From contig VGCQ01000009.1 in assembly GCA_016870055.1 (NCBI GenBank), positions 1 to 32,851 on the forward strand: 32,851 nucleotides of DNA, given 5' to 3'. The notes beneath the pieces are model-generated. The model ran no database searches. It had not been told where the DNA came from and was given only the letters and a program-made list of their open reading frames with translations. Position 1 is the stretch's first letter. Each line of letters begins with the position of its first letter. The translations under genes and the position numbers were made by a program. Below are positions 22,123-31,058 of this stretch, piece by piece. This DNA comes from Alphaproteobacteria bacterium (GTDB lineage Bacteria > Pseudomonadota > Alphaproteobacteria > Reyranellales > Reyranellaceae).

Positions 22123-22689
22123 CTATTGCCGGGTCAGGACTGCGCCGGCCATCTTGTCGTGCAGACCCTGCTTGCGGGCCGAGAAGGCGACCGCCAGGCA
22201 GGCGATGATCGCAGCAAGCCAAACGATCCAAGACAGGCCGGCCCCGACCAGCCAGGCGGCATTGGGGAGGTAGATCGGCCAGGCGCGCAAGGTCGCCATG
22301 CCGAGACCGAGCTGGGCGCCGTCTGCAGTCGAGACGCGAATGCCGAGGGCCCGCTTGCCCAAGGTGGCGCGCGCCGACGAGCTTTCCTGAAAGGCGAAGT
22401 AGGCCCAGACAACGAGGGACGAAACCGCCACTAAGCCGGTCGGCATCGAAGCTTGAATGTTCTCAATGACGGTTTGCCAATCGACCATCTCGGTGATGGT
22501 GACGGGCATCGGAAAAAACAGCGCGATGATCTGCGTGACGACGATCAGAATGATGCCGTCGATGATCGCCGCGACGACCCGCAGCCAGAATCCGGCATAG
22601 CGCACCGTGCCGTCCTGCCGCGGCTGGGCATCCCATACCGGAGGCGGCGGTGGCGGGTTGGCGGAACCCGAATTCGGCACGCTGGCCAT
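22123..22689 (-). CDS. RDD family membrane protein with N-terminal polyproline tract
   Basis: [21 protein letters not shown] (RDD-type start), [18 protein letters not shown]-terminal [12 protein letters not shown]. Confidence 0.92.
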   Translation of the reverse strand: MASVPNSGSANPPPPPPVWDAQPRQDGTVRYAGFWLRVVAAIIDGIILIVVTQIIALFFPMPVTITEMVDWQTVIENIQASMPTGLVAVSSLVVWAYFAFQESSSARATLGKRALGIRVSTADGAQLGLGMATLRAWPIYLPNAAWLVGAGLSWIVWLAAIIACLAVAFSARKQGLHDKMAGAVLTRQ

Positions 22690-22740
22690 GGCGGTCTCCC
22701 CCGAAGCAATCGTCGAAACGAGCTTATCACGGGCACTGGC

Positions 22741-22774
22741 AAAGAAAACGGGCGGTGCCTTGCGACACCGCCCG
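22741..22774 (-). terminator. Rho-independent terminator after leuC
   Basis: Minus strand: CGGGCGGTG-tcgcaagg-CACCGCCCG followed by TTTTCTTT; 9-bp perfect stem 22749-22757/22766-22774. Confidence 0.88.
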
Positions 22775-22802
22775 AAGCTCGCCGTCGACCGGTCGGGGGC
22801 GA

Positions 22803-24248
22803 CTACTGGAAGTCGCGCACGTCGGCCAGCGTGCCTTTGATCGCCGCCGCCGCCGCCATCGCCGGACTGACCAGATGGGTACGGCCGCCGCGGCCTTGCC
22901 GGCCCTCGAAGTTGCGGTTGGAGGTCGAGGCGCAACGCTGGCCGGGTTCCAGCCGGTCGGCGTTCATCGCCAGGCACATCGAGCAGCCCTGGACACGCCA
23001 TTCGAAGCCGGCCTCGAGGAAGATCTTGTCCAGCCCTTCCTTCTCGGCCTCGGCCTTGACCAGACCGGAGCCTGGCACGACCATCGCCGAGACGCCCGGC
23101 GCCACCTTGCGGCCGCGCGCGATCTCGGCGGCGGCGCGCAAATCCTCGATGCGGCCGTTGGTGCACGAACCGATGAACACTCGATCGATCGGCACGTCGA
23201 CCAGGCGCGTGCCCGGTGTGAGGCCCATGTAGGCGAGCGAGCGCGTCCACGCCTCGCGGCGATTTTCGTCCGGTGCGTTGGCCGGGTCGGGAATCACGTC
23301 GGTGATGGGCAGCGCATCCTGCGGGCTGGTGCCCCAGGTCACCATCGGCGGGATGTCGGAGGCGTTGAAGTCGAGCCGGACGTCGAAATTGGCGCCCTTG
23401 TCGCTCGGCAGGCGTCGCCACTGGCCGAGCGCCAGGTCCCAGGCACCGCCCTGGGGTGCGTAGGGCCGATCCGCGAGATACTTGAAGGTCGTCTCGTCGG
23501 GCGCGATCAGGCCGGCGCGGGCGCCCGCTTCGATCGACATGTTGCAGACCGTCATGCGGCCTTCCATCGTGAGCTCGCGGATGGCGCGGCCGGCATACTC
23601 GATGACGTAGCCGGTGCCGCCGGCGGTGCCGAGCCTGCCGATGATGGCCAGGATCACGTCTTTGGCCGTGACGCCGAGCGGCAGGCTGCCTTCGACGGCG
23701 ACGCGCATGTTCTTGGCGGGCCTCTGGATCAACGTCTGGGTGGCGAGCACGTGCTCGACCTCCGATGTGCCGATGCCGAAGGCGAGCGCACCGAACGCGC
23801 CGTGCGTGGAGGTGTGGCTGTCGCCGCACACGATGGTCATGCCGGGCAGGGTCAGGCCCTGCTCGGGGCCGATCACGTGCACGATGCCGCGCCGCGGGTC
23901 GTCCATGCCGAAATAGGGCACCCCGAAATCGGCGACGTTCTTCTCCAGCGTCTCGACCTGGACGCGCGATTCCTCGTCCATGCCGCCTTCGCCGACCGGC
24001 GTGGTCGGCGTGTTGTGATCGGCCACCGCGATGGTGGCGTCGGTCCGGTGCACCGGGCGGTTGGCCATGCGCAGGCCCTCGAAGGCCTGCGGGCTGGTCA
24101 CCTCGTGCACCAGATGCCGGTCGATGTAGAGCACGCAGGTGCCGTCGTCCTGGCGATGCACGACATGGGCGTCCCAGATCTTCTCGAACAAGGTGCGCGG
24201 CGGCGGTGGCGGTGGCGGCGGCTCAGCCGACTTCTTGCGGAAGGCCAT
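22803..24248 (-). CDS. leuC: 3-isopropylmalate dehydratase large subunit with N-terminal polyproline extension
   Basis: [73 protein letters not shown]. Confidence 0.98.
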   Translation of the reverse strand: MAFRKKSAEPPPPPPPPRTLFEKIWDAHVVHRQDDGTCVLYIDRHLVHEVTSPQAFEGLRMANRPVHRTDATIAVADHNTPTTPVGEGGMDEESRVQVETLEKNVADFGVPYFGMDDPRRGIVHVIGPEQGLTLPGMTIVCGDSHTSTHGAFGALAFGIGTSEVEHVLATQTLIQRPAKNMRVAVEGSLPLGVTAKDVILAIIGRLGTAGGTGYVIEYAGRAIRELTMEGRMTVCNMSIEAGARAGLIAPDETTFKYLADRPYAPQGGAWDLALGQWRRLPSDKGANFDVRLDFNASDIPPMVTWGTSPQDALPITDVIPDPANAPDENRREAWTRSLAYMGLTPGTRLVDVPIDRVFIGSCTNGRIEDLRAAAEIARGRKVAPGVSAMVVPGSGLVKAEAEKEGLDKIFLEAGFEWRVQGCSMCLAMNADRLEPGQRCASTSNRNFEGRQGRGGRTHLVSPAMAAAAAIKGTLADVRDFQ

Positions 24249-24255
24249 GGCCTGC

Positions 24256-24741
24256 CTACTTCTTGCCGCCGCTCTTGGCGGCGCGCACGTTCTTGTCGTC
24301 CCGGGGCTTTTCCTTCTTGATCTTCTCGCGCTTGGGCCGCTTGGTCGCCTCCTCGGCCTGCTCGGCGATCAGCTCGCGTTGCGCTTCGATGTCCTCGGCG
24401 ATGCGGCTCGCCTTGCCGCGCAGGTCGCGCAGGTAGTAGAGCTTGGCGCGGCGCACCACGCCCTTGCGCACGACCTCGATCTCCCAGATGCCGGGGCCGT
24501 ACAGCGGGAAGACGCGCTCGACGCCTTCGCCGAAGCTGATCTTGCGCACCGTGAACGAGGAGTTCACGCCGGCATTCTTGCGGCCGATGCACAGGCCTTC
24601 GTAGACCTGGATGCGCTCGCGGTTGCCTTCCTGCACTTTGACGTGCACGCGCAACGTGTCGCCAGGTTCGAAACGCGGCACCGGCCGTTCGGCCTGCACC
24701 TTGTCGATCGTGGCCTGAGCCAGCGTGTCGAGAATGTTCAT
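24256..24741 (-). CDS. rplS: 50S ribosomal protein L19
   Basis: [58 protein letters not shown]. Confidence 0.98.
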   Translation of the reverse strand: MNILDTLAQATIDKVQAERPVPRFEPGDTLRVHVKVQEGNRERIQVYEGLCIGRKNAGVNSSFTVRKISFGEGVERVFPLYGPGIWEIEVVRKGVVRRAKLYYLRDLRGKASRIAEDIEAQRELIAEQAEEATKRPKREKIKKEKPRDDKNVRAAKSGGKK

Positions 24742-24757
24742 CGCATCCGTCCTTTCG

Positions 24758-25489
24758 TCACTTCTCTTCGTTCACCTTCGCGGTCCGCCGGCGAGCCCAT
24801 AGGTCGGGCCGCCGCCGCCGCGTGATCTCTTCCCGCTGGGTCCTCCGCCAATCCGCGACCTTGCCGTGGTGGCCCGAGACCAGAACCTCCGGCACGCGCC
24901 GTTCGGTCCCATCGGGCCCGATCCAGCTCGCGGGCCTGGTGTAGTGCGGATACTCCAGCAATCCGTCCTCGAAACTCTCCTCACTCGCCGACAGGGGCTC
25001 GCCCATGACGCCGGGCAGCAGCCGCACGCAGCAATCCATCACCGCCAATGCCGCGATCTCGCCGCCCGAAAGCACGAAATCGCCAACCGAGATCTCCTCC
25101 AGCGCGTGGGCTTCGATGACGCGCTCGTCGACGCCCTCGAACCGCCCGCATACCAACACCACGCCCGGCCCCGCCGCCAGTTCCCGGCCGCGCGCCTGGG
25201 TGAACGGCGCGCCGCGGGGGGACAACAGGACCTTCGGCACCGCCGCCATGTCCGGCGATCGGACGACAGCCGCGATCGCCGCCGACAGGACGTCGGGCTT
25301 CATCACCATGCCGACGCCACCGCCGAACGGAGCGTCGTCGACCGTGCCGTGGCGGTCCATCGCGAACCGGCGAATGTCGACCGCTTCCAGCGACCACACG
25401 CCTTCCGTCAATGCCTTGCCGGCCAGACTTGCGCCCAGCGGGCCCGGAAACATCTCCGGGAAGAGCGTCAGCGCCACGGCGCGCCACAC
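24758..25489 (-). CDS. trmD: tRNA (guanine(37)-N1)-methyltransferase
   Basis: [70 protein letters not shown]. Confidence 0.98.
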   Translation of the reverse strand: MWRAVALTLFPEMFPGPLGASLAGKALTEGVWSLEAVDIRRFAMDRHGTVDDAPFGGGVGMVMKPDVLSAAIAAVVRSPDMAAVPKVLLSPRGAPFTQARGRELAAGPGVVLVCGRFEGVDERVIEAHALEEISVGDFVLSGGEIAALAVMDCCVRLLPGVMGEPLSASEESFEDGLLEYPHYTRPASWIGPDGTERRVPEVLVSGHHGKVADWRRTQREEITRRRRPDLWARRRTAKVNEEK

Positions 25490-25495
25490 CTTGCC

Positions 25496-26029
25496 TTACC
25501 CCTCCTTCATCTCTGCGCCCGCCAGCACACCGGCTGGCGGATCGACCACGATCTTGCCGCCTTCGACGTCGACCTCGGGCACCGCTTCGTCGGTGAAAGG
25601 TAGCATCACAGAACCGCGTGACGCCGTGCCGCCCGAAATCTCCATCGTCCGTCCTGCGCCGAAATCGTGGAAGGCAACGACCTTCCCCCAATCGCGGCCG
25701 TCCCGACCGACAGCCGGCAGACCAACCAAGTCCGCCTCGTACCACTCCCGCTCGCCAGTCGCCGGCAATCGCTCGCGCTCGACGTAGAGTCGCAATCCAC
25801 GTATCGCCTCGGCCGCCGTCCGATCGGCTACGCCCTCGATCCGGGCCAGCACGGCACCCTTGCTGGTGCTGAGCGCCTCGACCCGGTACCGCCTGCTCCC
25901 CGTCTCGTCCGACAGGTCGCCGTAGGAGGCGAGCGCCATCGGATTCCCGGTGAAGCTCCTGATGCGCACCAGGCCACGCACGCCGTGCGGCGCCGCCACG
26001 ATGCCGAGCAGGACGCGGCCCTTACTCAT
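25496..26029 (-). CDS. rimM: Ribosome maturation factor RimM
   Basis: VLLGIVAAPHGVRGLVRIRSFT, GLRLYVERERLP, YEADLVGL; genomic context rpsP-rimM-trmD-rplS. Confidence 0.97.
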   Translation of the reverse strand: MSKGRVLLGIVAAPHGVRGLVRIRSFTGNPMALASYGDLSDETGSRRYRVEALSTSKGAVLARIEGVADRTAAEAIRGLRLYVERERLPATGEREWYEADLVGLPAVGRDGRDWGKVVAFHDFGAGRTMEISGGTASRGSVMLPFTDEAVPEVDVEGGKIVVDPPAGVLAGAEMKEG

Positions 26030-26041
26030 CGCGCAGGCTCG

Positions 26042-26407
26042 TCAGCTTGCGGCCGCCTCCTTCTCGCCGCCTTCGGCCGCGCCGGCCGCGGCCTTCATGC
26101 GCTCCTGCGCCTTGGCGCGCGGCTGCGGCTTCTTGGTCTGCTCGCGCCGCTCGCGCGGCTTCATCATCTCGGCCTGGGCCAGGAAGCGCGCCACCCGGTC
26201 CGACGGCTGGGCGCCGGCCTTCAGCCAATGCGCGATGCGCTCCTTGTCGAGCGTGACGCGCTGGGCGTGTTCGCGCGGCAGCAGCGGATTGTAGGTGCCG
26301 AGCTTCTCGATGAAGCGGCCGTCACGCGGGCTGCGCGAATCGGCGACTACGATGTGGAAGAACGGCCGCTTCTTGGCGCCGTGACGGGTCATGCGGATAG
26401 CAAGCAT
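26042..26407 (-). CDS. rpsP: 30S ribosomal protein S16 with Ala/Lys-rich C-terminal tail
   Basis: [42 protein letters not shown]. Confidence 0.98.
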   Translation of the reverse strand: MLAIRMTRHGAKKRPFFHIVVADSRSPRDGRFIEKLGTYNPLLPREHAQRVTLDKERIAHWLKAGAQPSDRVARFLAQAEMMKPRERREQTKKPQPRAKAQERMKAAAGAAEGGEKEAAAS

Positions 26408-26426
26408 TCTTTCTCCTTCGACAATT

Positions 26427-27827
26427 TCAGCGCGGGAAGCCGGGCGGCGGCATCATGCCTCCGAGGCTGCGCATGAATCCTTTCTCTCCGAGCTTGTTGA
26501 CGCGTTTCATCATCTTCAGCATGTCGGCATGCTGCTTGAGCAGCTTGTTGACGTCCTGCACCTGAACGCCCGAGCCTTTGGCGATGCGCTTCTTGCGCGA
26601 GGCGTGGATGATGTCGGGGTTGCGCCGCTCCTTGGGCGTCATGGCGAGGATCACCGCCTCCTGACGCTTGAGCTGGCCCTCGTCGATCTTGGCTTTGGAC
26701 ATCGCGGCCTTGGCCTGCATGGCGCCCGGCAGCATGCCCATCAAGCCCGACAAGCCGCCCATCTTGCGCAGCTGGCGGAGCTGGCTCAGCAGGTCGTCCA
26801 TGTCGAACTGACCCTTGCGGACCTTGGCCGCGAGTTTCTCGGCGTCTTCCTTCTCGATCGTCTCGGCGGCGCGCTCGACCAACGAGACGATGTCGCCCAT
26901 GCCGAGGATGCGGCCGGCGATACGGTCGGGGTGGAACGGTTCCAGCGCATCGAACTTCTCGCCGACGCCGATCAGCTTGACCGGCCGGCCGGTGACGGCG
27001 CGCATCGAGAGAGCCGCACCGCCGCGCGCATCGCCGTCGACGCGGGTCAGCACGATGCCGGTCACGGCAAGCCGCTCGTTGAACGCCTTGGCGACGTTGA
27101 CCGCATCCTGGCCGGTCATGGCGTCGGCGACCAGCAGGGTCTCCTTGGGCTTGGCGAGGTCGCTGATCTCGGCGACCTCCTTCATCAACTCCTCGTCGAT
27201 GGCGAGCCGGCCCGCCGTGTCGAGAATCAGGACGTCGAAGCCTTCGCGCCGCGCCGCCTCCAGCGCCCGCCGCGTGATGGCGAGCGGCATCTCCAAGGGC
27301 ACGATCGGCAGCGTCGGCACGCCGGTCTGCTCGCCCAGCACCTTGAGCTGCTGCTGCGCTGCCGGGCGGCGGGTGTCGAGCGAGGCCATCATGACCTTGC
27401 GTTTGGTGGCGAACGTGCCGCCGAACTCGGCGGACATGCCCTGCGGGCCCTGGCTCAGGCGATAGCCGATCTTGGCCGACGTCGTGGTCTTGCCGGAACC
27501 CTGCAGGCCCACCATCAGGATCACGACCGGCGGGATGGCGTTGAGATCGAGGTCGGCCACGGTGCCGCCCAGCATCTCGACCAGGTGATCGTTGACGATC
27601 TTGATCACCATCTGGCCGGGCATCACCGAGCGGATCACATCGGCGCCGATCGCCTTCGGCCGCACCTGGTCGACGAACTGGCGCACCACGGGCAGCGCCA
27701 CGTCGGCCTCGAGCAACGCCGTGCGAACCTCGCGCAGGGCCGCGTCGACATCGGCCTCCGACAGCGCGCCGCGTCCGCGCAGCCTGTCGAAAACATCGCC
27801 TAGCCGTTTGCTGAGACCTTCGAACAT
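26427..27827 (-). CDS. ffh: Signal recognition particle protein Ffh (SRP54)
   Basis: [49 protein letters not shown]-terminal M domain [13 protein letters not shown]. Confidence 0.98.
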   Translation of the reverse strand: MFEGLSKRLGDVFDRLRGRGALSEADVDAALREVRTALLEADVALPVVRQFVDQVRPKAIGADVIRSVMPGQMVIKIVNDHLVEMLGGTVADLDLNAIPPVVILMVGLQGSGKTTTSAKIGYRLSQGPQGMSAEFGGTFATKRKVMMASLDTRRPAAQQQLKVLGEQTGVPTLPIVPLEMPLAITRRALEAARREGFDVLILDTAGRLAIDEELMKEVAEISDLAKPKETLLVADAMTGQDAVNVAKAFNERLAVTGIVLTRVDGDARGGAALSMRAVTGRPVKLIGVGEKFDALEPFHPDRIAGRILGMGDIVSLVERAAETIEKEDAEKLAAKVRKGQFDMDDLLSQLRQLRKMGGLSGLMGMLPGAMQAKAAMSKAKIDEGQLKRQEAVILAMTPKERRNPDIIHASRKKRIAKGSGVQVQDVNKLLKQHADMLKMMKRVNKLGEKGFMRSLGGMMPPPGFPR

Positions 27828-27849
27828 CTCTCTCCGCTCGCTCAAACGC

Positions 27850-27926
27850 GGTTCGCGCCGATGCGCGAACCTTCGCGGATCAGCGGAGCTCCCCGCCGGG
27901 GGAACCATAAATCGGCACGACCGATT
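27850..27926 (-). promoter_or_regulatory. Structured ffh leader with three stem-loops
   Basis: GGTTCGCGC/GCGCGAACC (27850-27871, 9 bp, 4-nt loop), TCCCC/GGGGA (27890-27903), AATCGG/CCGATT (27910-27926). Confidence 0.6.
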
Positions 27927-27936
27927 GAACGGGCGG

Positions 27937-27965
27937 GGTATAAGGCCTGCCGGGCGAGGAGTCAA
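27937..27965 (-). promoter_or_regulatory. Candidate sigma70 promoter for ffh: TTGACT-N17-TATACC
   Basis: Minus strand TTGACT(27965-27960) cctcgcccggcaggcct TATACC(27942-27937). Confidence 0.65.
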
Positions 27966-27976
27966 AAGACTTGGCG

Positions 27977-28627
27977 ATGGATCCTAATGCGTTGATTCAA
28001 AGGGATTTAAAGGCAGTTCCGGGATGGGCAGTCGTGGCCTTCCTGACGATCATGCCGCTGCTGGTGCTGCCGGCGGCGTGGCTGCTGCGGGACCGCGGCA
28101 TGGTGGTGCTGCTGGCGGCCTTCTTCGGCTCCGCACTGCTGGCGATCGGTTTGACCATGGCGCCGCTCGGCCGCCAAGCGCTGCCGGCGCTGGCTCTCGG
28201 CCGGATGGCCTGGCGGTCGATCCTGGTCGGAACGATCGGCGCCTTGGTGGTGTCGTTCGCCGTCACGCGGTTCGGGGTCGAGCCGCAGGGGGTGAAGGAA
28301 GCCCTGGACGTGGCGCGCGGGCCGGGCTTTTTTCTCGAGAGCCTGGTGGTGATGGCGATCTTGGCGCCGCTGGCCGAGGAGCTGGTCTTTCGCGGTCTGC
28401 TCTATGGCTGGCTGGCCGGCCGCTGGGGCGGCAGCGTCGCCTGGCTCGTGAGCTCGCTGGCCTTCGCCGCGGCCCATGTCGAGCCCGCTCACGCGATCCT
28501 GGTCCTACCGCTCGGTCTGTGGTTCGGCTGGCTGCGCCGTAGGTTCGACTCGCTGTGGCCATCGTTGGTGGCGCACACGGCCAACAACGGCTTGGCTGTT
28601 GTCGCCGCTACACTGCTCGACGTTTGA
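27977..28627 (+). CDS. CPBP family intramembrane glutamic endopeptidase
   Basis: APLAEELVFRGLLYGWLAGRWG, SLAFAAAHVEPAHAI, HTANNGLAV. Confidence 0.92.
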   Translation: MDPNALIQRDLKAVPGWAVVAFLTIMPLLVLPAAWLLRDRGMVVLLAAFFGSALLAIGLTMAPLGRQALPALALGRMAWRSILVGTIGALVVSFAVTRFGVEPQGVKEALDVARGPGFFLESLVVMAILAPLAEELVFRGLLYGWLAGRWGGSVAWLVSSLAFAAAHVEPAHAILVLPLGLWFGWLRRRFDSLWPSLVAHTANNGLAVVAATLLDV

Positions 28628-28635
28628 CCCGAGCA

Positions 28636-29238
28636 CTATGCCGCGAGCTTGCGGTCGACGAACTCGAGCCGGTCCTGACCCCAGAAGATCTCGCCGTCGA
28701 TCACGAAGGACGGCGCGCCGAACACGCCGTGGTCGATCGCATGCTTGGTATAGGCCTCGCGCTTGGCCGCCATCTCGGGCGCCTCGCTCGACCTGATCAC
28801 AGCGTCGGCGTCGAGCCCACAACCCGCGATGATAGCCCGCAGGGTGGCGGGATCGCCGGTGTTATTCTCCTCGGCCCACAAGGCATGCAGCACGGCATGG
28901 GCGAGCTTGACGGCGTCGGCCATGCGGCCCTGCTCGCGTAGTGCGATCACGCACTTTGCCGCCGGCACCTCGTTGGCGGGGAAGAACTTGGGCTCGAGGT
29001 TCAGCTTCACGCCGAGATGGTCGCGCCAGCGCTTCAGCTCCATCATGCGATAGGCTTGGCGCTGTGGCGCGCGTTTGGGCAGCGGCAGGCCGCCCGACAC
29101 CGCGAACACCGAACCGAAATCGACCGGCCAGATCGTGATGCTGGCGCCGTGCTTGCCGGCCATCGCCTCGAAGCGCTTGGATCCGAGATAGGTCCAGGGC
29201 GAGTTCAGCGAGACGTAGTAGTCGACATGCTTGGCCAT
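28636..29238 (-). CDS. 2-hydroxychromene-2-carboxylate isomerase / DsbA-like thioredoxin-fold protein
   Basis: HVDYYVSLNSPWTYLGSKRFEAMA, KRAPQRQAYRMMELKRWRDHLG, GVFGAPSFVIDGEIFWGQDRLEFVDRKL. Confidence 0.9.
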   Translation of the reverse strand: MAKHVDYYVSLNSPWTYLGSKRFEAMAGKHGASITIWPVDFGSVFAVSGGLPLPKRAPQRQAYRMMELKRWRDHLGVKLNLEPKFFPANEVPAAKCVIALREQGRMADAVKLAHAVLHALWAEENNTGDPATLRAIIAGCGLDADAVIRSSEAPEMAAKREAYTKHAIDHGVFGAPSFVIDGEIFWGQDRLEFVDRKLAA

Positions 29239-29267
29239 GAGCGGTCCTCCGTCGCGACTGTGGCGCA

Positions 29268-30194
29268 ATGACAGGCGACAGCAAAGAGCCGATCGGCCAT
29301 GCTGACCACGTGACGGAACGGGCCATCGCCATCACCGGCGGCGACGCCGGCTACTTCGACCTAATCGTCGATTGCATCGGCTCGCTGCGCGCCACGGCCG
29401 AGGGTCGCGCCCTGGCATTGGGCGTGCTCGATTGCGGTCTGACCGAGGCGCAACGTGCCTGGTGCCGCGCGCAAGGCGCGATGCTGGTCGTGCCGCAGTG
29501 GGACTTCGACTTTCCCGGCCGCGACACGCTCAAGGACGGATACAAGGCTCTGACGGCGCGGCCTTTCCTGCCGCGCTACTTTCCGGGTTTCGACCTTTAT
29601 TTCTGGATCGACGGCGACTGCTGGGTGCAGCAGGGCGACGCTGTCAGCCTGTTCCTGCGGGCGGCCCGTACCGGGGCGCTCGCCGTGGCGCCCGAGATTC
29701 ACCGTTCGATGCGCCACTACCGGCACGCTTGGGGTGAGTTCTCGTCGGTCAATGGCGCGGCCTTCGAGGCCTGCTTCGATCGGCCGACCGCCGAGCGGCT
29801 GGTCCGCTATCCCATGATCAATGCCGGCGTCTTCGCGCTGCGCGCCGATGCCCCGCACTGGGTCGGCTGGGCCGATTTGCTGCGCCAGGCGCTGCAGCGG
29901 TCGACCAACATGACCGACCAGGTGGCGCTGAATGTCCTGATCTACGACCGGGGCTATTCCTGCGAACCTCTGCCCAGTCGCTGCAACTGGCCGGTCCATC
30001 ATGCGACGCCGGCATGGGATGCCGAGCGCTCGCTGTTCGTCGAGCCCGCCATGCCCTACGACCCCTTGGGAATCCTGCATCTTACGATCTACACCAAGAA
30101 GCTTGCCGCCCTGGACGTGCGCGAGCTGGGTGGGCCGCATGCCGGGCAGGTCCGGCCACGCTCGTTGCGCTGGCTCGGACGAACCGCCATATAG
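29268..30194 (+). CDS. Putative glycosyltransferase (GT8-like fold)
   Basis: DLYFWIDGDCWVQQGDAVSLFL (DxD-like), YPMINAGVFALRAD, MTDQVALNVLIYDRG. Confidence 0.55.
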   Translation: MTGDSKEPIGHADHVTERAIAITGGDAGYFDLIVDCIGSLRATAEGRALALGVLDCGLTEAQRAWCRAQGAMLVVPQWDFDFPGRDTLKDGYKALTARPFLPRYFPGFDLYFWIDGDCWVQQGDAVSLFLRAARTGALAVAPEIHRSMRHYRHAWGEFSSVNGAAFEACFDRPTAERLVRYPMINAGVFALRADAPHWVGWADLLRQALQRSTNMTDQVALNVLIYDRGYSCEPLPSRCNWPVHHATPAWDAERSLFVEPAMPYDPLGILHLTIYTKKLAALDVRELGGPHAGQVRPRSLRWLGRTAI

Positions 30195-30200
30195 CCAGCC

Positions 30201-31049
30201 ATGTCAGGCATGCCGTTCCTCAAGATGCACGGGCTGGGCAACGACTTCGTCGTGCTCGACGCACGGCAGGCTGCCGTCGACCTGACGCCGGCGCGGCGGC
30301 GTGCGATCGCCGACCGCCGTCTGGGCGTGGGCTGCGACCAGTTGATCGTGCTCGAGCCGCCGACCGAGCGCGAGGCCGACGTCTTCATGCGCATCTACAA
30401 TCCCGACGGCGGCGAGGCCGGCGCCTGCGGCAACGCCACACGCTGCGTCGCCTCGGTGGTGATGGACGAGCGCCGGACCGACCATGTGACGGTGCAGACG
30501 ATCGCCGGCCTGCTCGATTCGCAGAAGACCGGGATGGGCAGCAACGGCCTGCCCGTGATCTCGGTCGACATGGGACCGGCACGGCTCGACTGGCGCGAGA
30601 TCCCCGTCCGCGATGCCTGCGACACCAACCACATGCCGGTCGGCGTGGGTCCGCTTCAGGATCCCGTCGGCACCAACATGGGCAACCCGCACGCCACCTT
30701 CTTCGTCGCCGACGCCGTTGCGATCCCGCTCGACGAACTCGGCCCCAAGCTGGAGCACGACCGCTTCTTCCCCGAGCGCGCCAATGTCGGCGTCGCCCAG
30801 CTCATGGGCGAGGGTCGGCTGCGCCTGCGCGTCTGGGAGCGCGGTGCGGGCATCACGCTCGCCTGCGGTTCGGGCGCCTGCGCCGCCGTGGTCGCGGCGA
30901 GCCGGCGCGGCCTCGTGCAGCGCAAGGCCGACGTGATCCTCGACGGCGGCACGCTCACGATCGAATGGCTGCGCGACGGCCATGTGCTGATGACCGGCGA
31001 GATCGCGCTTGCCTTCAAGGGCGAGCTCGACCACTCGCTGCTTTCATGA
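30201..31049 (+). CDS. dapF: Diaminopimelate epimerase
   Basis: FLKMHGLGNDFVVLDAR, YNPDGGEAGACGNATRCVA, NMGNPHATFFV, ITLACGSGACAAVVAA. Confidence 0.98.
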   Translation: MSGMPFLKMHGLGNDFVVLDARQAAVDLTPARRRAIADRRLGVGCDQLIVLEPPTEREADVFMRIYNPDGGEAGACGNATRCVASVVMDERRTDHVTVQTIAGLLDSQKTGMGSNGLPVISVDMGPARLDWREIPVRDACDTNHMPVGVGPLQDPVGTNMGNPHATFFVADAVAIPLDELGPKLEHDRFFPERANVGVAQLMGEGRLRLRVWERGAGITLACGSGACAAVVAASRRGLVQRKADVILDGGTLTIEWLRDGHVLMTGEIALAFKGELDHSLLS

Positions 31050-31058
31050 GGTGATCCG

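Noticed and set aside
22123-23829. 568-aa ORF including the RDD gene
   Set aside because: Only the last 189 codons (start 22689) look like protein; the upstream part is out-of-frame leuC
24199-24224. GGTGGCGGC-like microsatellite as a standalone repeat
   Set aside because: It is the codon run for the LeuC polyproline tract, reported there instead
22650-24320. 556-aa plus-strand ORF opposite leuC
   Set aside because: Shadow ORF; leuC on the other strand is unmistakable
26391-27803. 470-aa plus-strand ORF opposite ffh
   Set aside because: Shadow ORF; ffh motifs are on the minus strand
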